Shown one piece after another: positions 1-4,514 of a DNA stretch of 5,003 nucleotides. This DNA is from Actinomycetes bacterium (GTDB lineage: Bacteria; Planctomycetota; Phycisphaerae; JAACET01): positions 1-5,003 of the forward strand of contig DAOVKO010000162.1 of NCBI GenBank assembly GCA_030631725.1. Reading direction: 5' to 3'. A program made the position numbers and the translations under genes. Each line of letters begins with the position of its first letter. The first letter of the stretch is position 1. The notes beneath the pieces were generated by a model. The model was given only the letters and a program-made list of their open reading frames with translations, did not search any database and had not been told where the DNA came from.

Positions 1-1125
1 ATCGACCATGGCGTCGCCGACGAGCTTGGCTTCAAGAGCCCTGGCGGCATGTCGCCCAAGCACCGAAAACAGAGCGGCGACAGGGGCGTTGAATTGCCCA
101 AGGAGGGAGCCAATAAGGTCTTCGGTTTTGGCTGCTTTCTTAACGTAGTTGCTTACCATTCGGGCCAGAGGGCCGAGCTCACAAACATTGCCTTTATACC
201 GTGGGGACTTGAGGAATGAATAGCCATGCTTTTTCTCAAGGTCAGGCTCTGTTTGGCCTTTGGCCGGGTTTTTCCCCGAAGCAGAATCTGCATACCAGGA
301 ATGCTTCAAATCTTCGGTAATACTCTCCTTAGCAAAAGGCTGGGGCTGCAAATCCGGGCCAACTACACCGCTCTTGAACAGCGTACCCGTGGGCAAGTCA
401 AAGCCACCGTAAGCAAGCATCCTCTGGCAGCCTTTACCAATCTCGAAATAGTCGGCGTAGGTCTTGGCAACAGCTATAACATCCGGGATATAGGCATTGT
501 CTATGAAATCCCTGACTTCGTTCAAACGCCAGAGGAAATTGGTTATCTTCTCTTCGTCCAATTGCTCGGTGACCCCACCGGGGACGATGGCTATGCTGTG
601 CGGCATCTTGCCGCCGAAAATCGAAAGCATCTCCTGGCACTTGCGTCTGATGTCCAAGGCCCGCACGTAATGGCTGACCAATTCGGCGTTTGGCTTGCCC
701 GTTACCCGGTAATCCCCTTCATAACGGGGGACGAAAGGTGCTACACTGCCGACGGCAGCGACGGCATCGACATAATCAAGAGCGGCCAGATGGTAAAAGT
801 GCAAGATATGCGACTGCAGGAAATTCGAGCCCAATATAAGACTACGCATGAGCTTGCCATTATCGGGGATCTGGTCGGTCAGGCCGAAAGCCTCATCAAG
901 ACAGAGGGCTGATGCCGTGGCGTGAGCAGTGGGGCAGACCCCGCATATCCGCTGGGTGAGGCGATTGGCATCACGGGGGTCTCTGCCCTTGAGGATTATC
1001 TCGAAACCGCGAAAAAGGGTTCCCGCACTTTTGGCCTCTTTAACTACGCCGGCATCTATTATCGCCTCAAGGGCCAAATGGCCTTCTATCCTTGTTAGCG
1101 GATCAATTCTTATTTTTGTGCTCAT
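1..1125 (-). CDS. [NiFe]-hydrogenase large subunit, group 1 / [NiFeSe]-like (3' end outside window)
   Basis: Catalytic subunit that would carry the Ni-Fe active site for reversible H2 oxidation. I translated 375 uninterrupted codons from ATG at 1125 to the window edge. The C-terminal 100 or so residues, with the second active-site motif (DPCxxC or DPUxxC), are missing. Visible marks: DPLTRIEGH at residues 8-16, with Glu14 matching the conserved proton-transfer Glu of the family; RICGVCPTAH at 59-68, where Cys61 and Cys64 are the N-terminal metal ligands and His68 is conserved; SPRYKG at 307-312 and ELGPLARM at 316-323; and LGRHAARALE near 356-365. From memory the sequence style is close to [NiFeSe] HysA-type enzymes of sulfate reducers, but the residue deciding Ni-Fe versus Ni-Fe-Se is not in view. 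The start overlaps the small-subunit stop (ATGA, 1122-1125), with GAGG seven bases upstream of the ATG, indicating translational coupling. Family assignment is firm; the subgroup is inferred. Confidence 0.95.
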   Translation of the reverse strand, partial: MSTKIRIDPLTRIEGHLALEAIIDAGVVKEAKSAGTLFRGFEIILKGRDPRDANRLTQRICGVCPTAHATASALCLDEAFGLTDQIPDNGKLMRSLILGSNFLQSHILHFYHLAALDYVDAVAAVGSVAPFVPRYEGDYRVTGKPNAELVSHYVRALDIRRKCQEMLSIFGGKMPHSIAIVPGGVTEQLDEEKITNFLWRLNEVRDFIDNAYIPDVIAVAKTYADYFEIGKGCQRMLAYGGFDLPTGTLFKSGVVGPDLQPQPFAKESITEDLKHSWYADSASGKNPAKGQTEPDLEKKHGYSFLKSPRYKGNVCELGPLARMVSNYVKKAAKTEDLIGSLLGQFNAPVAALFSVLGRHAARALEAKLVGDAMVD

Positions 1126-1976
1126 TTGATATCCTCGAAAGTAAGCTTCTCATAAAGAGGTGAAGTGTTATCCGGAAACTCCGGTTCAACACAGGCCAGG
1201 CACGGGGAGCCTGCCTTGACGCACCAGTTCAGGCCATTGTTCCACTGTCTTAAGGGACAGTCCGCGTTGGCATAATGGCCCTTGCAGCCCAACTGATAAA
1301 GGCAGCCTGGGTCGCCCAGTTTCTGGGCAAATTTGCCTTTATCAAAATCAGCACGTCTAGGGCAGTTCTCGTGAACCAACTTGCCGTAGAAAAGTGTAGG
1401 TCGTGCGAGGTCATCGAGCTGGAGTGCGTCGGCCCCCGAGAACAATATCACCGATATGGTCCCCGTAAACCACTCCGGATGCAGGGGACAGCCAGGCAGG
1501 TTGACTACCGGCGTGTCGATTCGTTCTTCATTAAAGAGATCCTTGACGCCCTTACAGAGCGTTGGGTTGGGCTTGGCCGCAGGAATCCCGCCGAAGGCAG
1601 CACAGGTGCCAACGGCAATGGTCAGCAACGCATTTCTTCCAAGTTCAGCAACACTTTGTTTGATCGTGATCTCTTGGCCGTCCATTTCACCGACACTGCC
1701 ATAACGGCCCCCTTCAGCGGTGGGAATTGCCCCCTCGACAACTAATATGTATCCGCCTTTCCTGTTCTGTTGGGCATCTTTCAAGACGCGGATGACGGGC
1801 TCTCCCTGACCAGCCATTATTGTGGCGTGGAAAATGAGACTGAGTTGTTGGCCGGGTACGAGCTCATCAAGCAGAAGATTCTGGATTCTTGGACTTACGG
1901 CATTCAAGAGTGATACAGAGCATCCCGTACAACCGGCTCCCTGCAGCCAAATGACCGGATATTGTTTAGTAACCAC
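1122..1976 (-). CDS. [NiFe]-hydrogenase small subunit, 12 cluster-ligand residues, no Tat signal
   Basis: Electron-transfer subunit that would relay electrons through three Fe-S clusters to or from the catalytic subunit. The 284 residues contain: proximal-cluster ligands Cys16, Cys19 (GCTGC), Cys125 (GTCAAFGG) and Cys163 (LPGCPLHPEW); distal-cluster ligands His202, Cys205, Cys225 and Cys231; and medial-cluster ligands Cys240, Cys252, Cys259 and Cys262. Standard group 1 enzymes have a proline at the place of Cys252 and a [3Fe-4S] medial cluster. Four cysteines here imply [4Fe-4S], as in [NiFeSe] enzymes. The start is GTG at 1976 with AAAGGA upstream. An in-frame TAG at 1989-1991 excludes any longer N-terminus, so there is no RRxFxK Tat signal; no C-terminal membrane helix is visible either. 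I infer a soluble, cytoplasmic enzyme unless export is directed by something outside the window. It precedes and overlaps the large-subunit gene by four bases. Confidence 0.96.
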   Translation of the reverse strand: MVTKQYPVIWLQGAGCTGCSVSLLNAVSPRIQNLLLDELVPGQQLSLIFHATIMAGQGEPVIRVLKDAQQNRKGGYILVVEGAIPTAEGGRYGSVGEMDGQEITIKQSVAELGRNALLTIAVGTCAAFGGIPAAKPNPTLCKGVKDLFNEERIDTPVVNLPGCPLHPEWFTGTISVILFSGADALQLDDLARPTLFYGKLVHENCPRRADFDKGKFAQKLGDPGCLYQLGCKGHYANADCPLRQWNNGLNWCVKAGSPCLACVEPEFPDNTSPLYEKLTFEDIK

Positions 1977-1988
1977 TTGTTTTCCTTT
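1977..1988 (-). promoter_or_regulatory. Ribosome binding site of hydrogenase small subunit (GTG start)
   Basis: On the minus strand AAAGGAAAACAA precedes GTG, giving a purine-rich Shine-Dalgarno-like stretch about six bases before the start. The in-frame TAG immediately upstream (1989-1991) means this GTG is the first possible start of the frame. Confidence 0.6.
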
Positions 1989-2008
1989 CTATGCGAAGTG
2001 CCATACAC

Positions 2009-2037
2009 ACTTTACTACAGGGACCTGGATTTCTCAA
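2009..2037 (-). promoter_or_regulatory. Candidate sigma70-type promoter for the hydrogenase operon
   Basis: On the minus strand TTGAGA (2032-2037) and TAAAGT (2009-2014) are 17 bases apart, matching the -35 and -10 consensus at 5/6 and 4/6 positions. Transcription would start near 2002, leaving a leader of about 26 bases before the GTG. It lies in the only gap between folD and the hydrogenase genes. The match is moderate, so cotranscription from folD remains equally possible. Confidence 0.35.
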
Positions 2038-2042
2038 TCCTG

Positions 2043-2060
2043 CGGCTCAAGAGCGAGCCG
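2043..2060 (-). repeat. Short inverted repeat (hairpin) in the folD-hydrogenase gap
   Basis: CGGCTC and GAGCCG form a perfect six-base-pair stem with a six-base loop, 15 bases beyond the folD stop. No U-run follows on either strand, so it is not a standard intrinsic terminator. It could act as an mRNA 3'-end stabiliser or processing structure between folD and the hydrogenase genes. Confidence 0.4.
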
Positions 2061-2075
2061 TCGAGAGAATATTAT

Positions 2076-2966
2076 TTATTCGATACCCAATTTGGTTTTG
2101 ACCGAGGTAATGGTGTTGTAAAGGAGCATAGTGATGGTCATTGGTCCGACGCCGCCGGGCACGGGAGAAATAGCGGCGGCCTTTTCCTTGACGGCCTCGA
2201 AGTCCACGTCACCAACCAATCGGTAGCCCCGCTTGGCAGTGGGGTCGTCAACGCGATTTACTCCGACATCGATGACCACTACGCCGTCCTTGACCATGTC
2301 GGCGGTGACCATCTTGGGCCGACCGGCAGCGGCAATGAGGATGTCAGCCTGGCGAGTAATCTCGGTCATGTTCCTGGTGCGGGTGTGCACGCAGGTGACG
2401 GTGGCGTTGGCGCGGTCGTTCTTCTGACTGAGCATGTTCATTAGCGGGCGTCCGACGATATTGCTTCGGCCGACAATGACCACGTGCTTGCCGGGAATCT
2501 CCACGCCGGAACGGATGAGCATCTGGACCACGCCATGAGGAGTGCAGGGCAGGAAAGTTTCCTGGCCGACCATCATTTTGCCGACATTGGTGGGATGAAA
2601 GCCGTCCACGTCCTTGGCCGGGTCGATGGCCAAGAGGACCTTGGACTCGTCAATGCGCTTTGGCAATGGCAACTGGACGAGGATGCCGTGAATTTTGTCG
2701 TCGGCGTTGAGCTTGGCGACGAGCTCGAGCAGGTCGGCCTCGGAGGTTTCGGCGGGCAGTTTGTGCTCGTCTGAAAAGAACTCGGCCTCCGCACAGGCCT
2801 TGCCCTTCATGCGGACATAGACTTGGCTGGCGGGGTCTTCGCCGACGAGGACCACGGCCAGGCCGGGGGTTATGCCGTGCTTGGACTTTAGCTCCTGGGC
2901 CTGGGTTTTGATCTCGGTGCGCATCTGCTCAGCGATGGCTTTACCGTCTATAATCTTGGCTGACAT
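2076..2966 (-). CDS. folD: FolD: methylenetetrahydrofolate dehydrogenase / methenyltetrahydrofolate cyclohydrolase
   Basis: Cytoplasmic bifunctional enzyme interconverting 5,10-methylene-, 5,10-methenyl- and 10-formyl-tetrahydrofolate with NADP(H); it supplies one-carbon units for purines and formyl-Met and serves the methyl branch in acetogenic metabolism. The 296-residue length is typical. Catalytic residues fall at the same numbers as in E. coli FolD: Tyr50 and Lys54 in the N-terminal domain (after GEDPASQVYV), Gln98 in VQLPLP, and Asp121 in KDVDGFHPTN (118-127). PCTPHGV at 140-146 and the Rossmann signature GRSNIVGRP at 166-174 bind the nucleotide. PVPGGVGPMT at 268-277 is the family C-terminal signature. 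The start is ATG at 2966 with AAAAGGAG at 2977-2984, ten bases upstream. It points the same way as the hydrogenase genes 99 bases downstream. Identification is essentially certain. Confidence 0.98.
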   Translation of the reverse strand: MSAKIIDGKAIAEQMRTEIKTQAQELKSKHGITPGLAVVLVGEDPASQVYVRMKGKACAEAEFFSDEHKLPAETSEADLLELVAKLNADDKIHGILVQLPLPKRIDESKVLLAIDPAKDVDGFHPTNVGKMMVGQETFLPCTPHGVVQMLIRSGVEIPGKHVVIVGRSNIVGRPLMNMLSQKNDRANATVTCVHTRTRNMTEITRQADILIAAAGRPKMVTADMVKDGVVVIDVGVNRVDDPTAKRGYRLVGDVDFEAVKEKAAAISPVPGGVGPMTITMLLYNTITSVKTKLGIE

Positions 2967-2976
2967 CTTTCTGAAA

Positions 2977-2984
2977 CTCCTTTT
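2977..2984 (-). promoter_or_regulatory. Strong ribosome binding site of folD
   Basis: AAAAGGAG on the minus strand lies ten bases before the ATG at 2966 and fixes that start. A GC-rich hairpin (2994-3009) lies ten bases further upstream. Confidence 0.65.
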
Positions 2985-3187
2985 GGAAAACTAGGCGGAT
3001 GAAACCGCCAGCACGTAGGCCGTGGGCGTTTGACGAAATCGACAAATCATACGGGCAAGCCCTGTCCGGTCCGCGGCGGGCAGGGCTAAATTTTCGCAAG
3101 CAAAAACGACTGTGGCCTCCGGCGAGGCGGGACTGATAGATACCTGCTTAGTGGATAGGTCTGGTGGCATAAATGCGCTACCTGCAT
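2985..3187 (-). other. folD leader region with several hairpins, no credible gene
   Basis: About 200 bases between the terminator of the upstream RNA and the folD ribosome binding site. On the minus strand I see three clear stem-loops. AGCCCTG pairs with CAGGGCT (arms 3058-3064 and 3081-3087, 16-base GC-rich loop). GCCTC pairs with GAGGC (3115-3119 and 3124-3128). GGCGG pairs with CCGCC (2994-2998 and 3005-3009), followed by UAGUUUUCC, which resembles a weak terminator directly in front of the folD Shine-Dalgarno. A frame open across here on the minus strand has no recognisable protein character. I see no convincing separate folD promoter; folD may depend on read-through from the promoter at 3410-3437. 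A regulatory leader is possible but unproven. Confidence 0.35.
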
Positions 3188-3210
3188 AAAAAGACCGACA
3201 AACCGATCTT
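3188..3210 (-). terminator. Intrinsic terminator upstream of folD
   Basis: On the minus strand an eight-base-pair stem (AAGAUCGG pairing with UCGGUCUU, two G-U pairs included) with loop UUUG is followed directly by further U residues: the run of five U covers 3192-3188, two of them in the stem. It lies about 215 bases downstream of the strong promoter at 3410-3437 and would end a short transcript well before folD. Confidence 0.6.
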
Positions 3211-3403
3211 CCGCGGCAAGCCATGGCGGCGTGTAGCCTGAGCAACTGCCCATAAACAGGCAGTCGGGTGCCCGACGTATTGGCGGGCTGCAAAGGCCTC
3301 CACGCCCTGAACCAGCCTGTCCGCGAACCGGTTCGTCGGCCTAAGAGGGAAACTCCTTGTAATAGCGACACTTACGGGCAAATGGGTCCCGAGAGTAGGC
3401 GCC
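3188..3403 (-). ncRNA. Candidate structured small RNA, about 216 nt, class unknown
   Basis: Bounded by a consensus promoter (start near 3403) and an intrinsic terminator (end near 3188), with no protein family recognised between. The inside is rich in complementary segments. GGCGUG (plus positions 3301-3306) pairs with CACGCC (3228-3233), and GCCU/AGGC just inside (3236-3239 with 3294-3297) close a domain containing two hairpins: 3263-3276 (GUCGG/CCGAC) and 3245-3264 (ACUGCC/GGCAGU). These share two bases, so alternative folds are possible. A 12-base palindrome (3324-3335) forms a further hairpin with loop CCGG. I looked for hallmarks of RNase P RNA, tmRNA, SRP RNA and the THF riboswitch and found none; 6S RNA is compatible in size but lacks an obvious single long bubble-containing hairpin. 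An alternative is a near-leaderless 75-codon reading frame from ATG 3405 to a stop at 3178-3180. Confidence 0.5.
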
Positions 3404-3409
3404 ATGTTA

Positions 3410-3437
3410 ATTATAGTACGATCCAGCGGAGTGTCAA
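3410..3437 (-). promoter_or_regulatory. Consensus sigma70-type promoter (TTGACA-16-TATAAT)
   Basis: Both hexamers are perfect on the minus strand: TTGACA at 3432-3437 and TATAAT at 3410-3415, spaced 16 bases apart. The start should fall near G at 3403. Such a strong unadorned promoter is typical of stable RNA genes. It faces folD and lies between the tRNA fragment and the candidate small RNA. Confidence 0.8.
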
Positions 3438-3502
3438 CAGAAAATAAAGGAATTCCGGGCAAAAGAGGGTGAAGCAGCAGGGAGAAATGGAATAGCGGTG
3501 AA
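3438..3502. other. Short spacer between tRNA fragment and promoter, nothing recognised
   Basis: Chromosomal sequence that would have lain downstream of the original tRNA-Arg gene. I see no gene, hairpin terminator or repeat of note in it. Confidence 0.4.
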
Positions 3503-3548
3503 CGCGCCCGGCAGGACTCGAACCTGCAACCTTCGGATTCGAAGTCCG
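3503..3548 (-). tRNA. tRNA-Arg(UCG) 3' fragment, probable att core of the integrated element
   Basis: On the minus strand the piece reads as the 3' part of a tRNA: anticodon stem GCGGA/UCCGA with loop CUUCGAA (anticodon UCG), variable loop AGGUU, T stem GCAGG/CCUGC with loop UUCGAGU, acceptor strand CGGGCGC and discriminator G at 3503. CCA is not encoded. The D arm and 5' acceptor strand are absent. Upstream sequence (3551-3600) is A/T-rich and unrelated to a tRNA, and tRNA-like pairing stops after 3548, where position 27 no longer matches. A tRNA 3' end without its 5' half, next to phage genes, is the normal mark of integration by a tyrosine recombinase: the intact gene should be at the other end of the element. 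This fragment is not a functional tRNA. Confidence 0.85.
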
Positions 3549-3603
3549 CGACTCAAAAAACGCAAGAGTTGTAAAACCAAAGACTTGCAAAACTGCTAAA
3601 GAG

Positions 3604-3626
3604 CAGTTGACACCTCAGTTGACACC
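3604..3626 (+). repeat. Tandem direct repeat of CAGTTGACACC
   Basis: Two identical 11-base copies (3604-3614 and 3616-3626) are separated by one base, so the unit is 12 bases and keeps the reading frame, encoding QLTP twice. It lies about 55 bases inside the element from the tRNA fragment. It may be a coding repeat only, or an arm-type binding site for the recombinase. Confidence 0.6.
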
Positions 3627-3887
3627 ACAATCCCCAAAACAGCCCAAGATCGGCCTTTCAGAACTACCGGCAGACCTAACCGAAATCGTAGCCGTCTGGC
3701 CGAGCCTTCCTGGACCCGTCAAAGCGGGGATTCTGGCCATGGTCCAGGCGTATGTATCCCAGCAGCCGTCGGCAGGCAGTACACCAAGCCAATCTGCCCA
3801 GACTGATGTTTCCCAGGAACAATAAACAGGCCGCAAACAATCAGCACAATAGGGTGACTGAAGCGGCCAGAAAGTAGAGGATCGGAC

Positions 3888-4514
3888 ATGAAGAACAAAG
3901 CAAAGGAATGCAACGGTCTTACAGGCAAGCAACAGGCCTTTGTGGCAGCTTACCTGTCCAACGGCTTTAATGCTACCAAAGCAGCCGTCAAGGCAGGCTA
4001 TGCCCCGCACAGTGCCCACGTGGAAGGATGCAGGCTGCTGAGAAATGCTAAGGTTAGCGGTGCTATCGGCAAGGCATTCCAGGACAAGGGGATCGCCCCG
4101 GAAACCGTCCAGATTCTGTTGGGCAGTGTGGCCTTCGACGCAGACATCACGGACTTTGAGCCGTGGATCAAGGGGGAAAAGACCCTGGAGCAGCTGCGGG
4201 CCGAAGGCGTGGACACCAGGGCCGTCAAATCGGCCACAGACAGCCCCAGGGGCCGCCGAATCGAGCTCCACGACCGTCTGGCTGCCCTGAAGGAGCTTGG
4301 CCGAATCCTAGGCCTAGTTACCAGGAAGCACGAAATCAGCAGGAAGCTGCGGTCAGAACCCAACCTGAAGGATATGACTGACGAGGAACTAGGGCGGATG
4401 GCCTATGCACTCAGGCCCCAGCCGGAAGGGCTTCAGTTCCTTGGCCAAGAAGAGCTGGAAGTCTGGGCAGCTGAAATCGACAAGGAAGTTAACCGACGTA
4501 GGGAGAATAGGTAA
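3888..4514 (+). CDS. Phage terminase small subunit (Terminase_2-like)
   Basis: DNA-recognition subunit of the phage packaging motor, which binds the packaging site and hands DNA to the large-subunit ATPase/nuclease. Of 208 residues, positions 11-60 carry the family's N-terminal helix-turn-helix signature: LTGKQQAFVAAYL, then NATKAAVKAGY (28-38), then a segment ending in LLRNAKV (50-56). Residues 123-143 (RRIELHDRLAALKELGRILGL) match the central helix that usually follows; the C-terminal part is charged and probably involved in oligomerisation or contact with the large subunit. The start is ATG at 3888 with AGAGGA six bases upstream. The next gene starts directly after its stop. Codons are GC-rich (about 65% GC over 4201-4320). 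A complete gene of normal length; the family call is from recognised motifs. Confidence 0.9.
   Translation: MKNKAKECNGLTGKQQAFVAAYLSNGFNATKAAVKAGYAPHSAHVEGCRLLRNAKVSGAIGKAFQDKGIAPETVQILLGSVAFDADITDFEPWIKGEKTLEQLRAEGVDTRAVKSATDSPRGRRIELHDRLAALKELGRILGLVTRKHEISRKLRSEPNLKDMTDEELGRMAYALRPQPEGLQFLGQEELEVWAAEIDKEVNRRRENR

Larger units (their letters stand above)
3502..3825 (+). pseudogene. Integrase C-terminal tail left at the att site (no start codon)
   Basis: A frame of 107 codons follows a TGA at 3499-3501, runs antisense through the tRNA fragment (giving the familiar GLEPATF string such antisense reads produce), and continues without a stop to TAA at 3823-3825. Beyond the att core it reads QLTPQLTPQSPK and then an acidic/hydrophobic segment with the pattern ELPADL..IV.VWPSLP..VKAGILAMV, ending in a Ser/Gln/Thr-rich tail. 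From memory, such tails occur at or after the C-terminus of tyrosine-type integrases in planctomycete-like elements; I cannot confirm this without a search. There is no ATG until 3739; TTG at 3607 or 3619 would be the only starts, with weak ribosome binding sequence. I infer a 3' part of an integrase gene separated from its body by integration. A small standalone protein from TTG 3607 (72 residues) is the alternative. Confidence 0.5.

Noticed and set aside
226..912. Plus-strand open frame of 228 codons over the left part of the window
   Set aside because: It is antisense to the hydrogenase large subunit, which has all family motifs on the minus strand; its translation resembles no protein.
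1275..1745. Plus-strand frame of 156 codons inside the small-subunit gene
   Set aside because: Antisense shadow of the conserved hydrogenase small subunit; no ribosome binding site or family resemblance.
2991..3371. Minus-strand frame of 126 codons from GTG to just before folD
   Set aside because: No good ribosome binding site, low protein character, and it crosses the terminator and hairpins; the RNA gene plus leader explanation fits better.
2985..3403. RNase P RNA, tmRNA, SRP RNA or THF riboswitch upstream of folD
   Set aside because: The conserved strings of each (for example GAGGAAAGUCC, a terminal GGUUCRA arm with CCA, the GGAAGG SRP loop) are absent on the strand read from the promoter, so no known class is claimed.
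3178..3462. Minus-strand 94-codon frame, or its 75-codon version from ATG 3405
   Set aside because: The longer version starts upstream of the promoter. The shorter one would be nearly leaderless, runs through the terminator and has no recognised family; kept only as an alternative to the RNA call.
3503..3548. A complete functional tRNA-Arg gene
   Set aside because: No D arm or 5' acceptor strand exists upstream of the anticodon arm; the sequence from 3549 on is unrelated.
3615..4271. Minus-strand 218-codon frame opposite the terminase region
   Set aside because: Antisense to the integrase tail and the terminase small subunit, whose HTH motif is clear on the plus strand.
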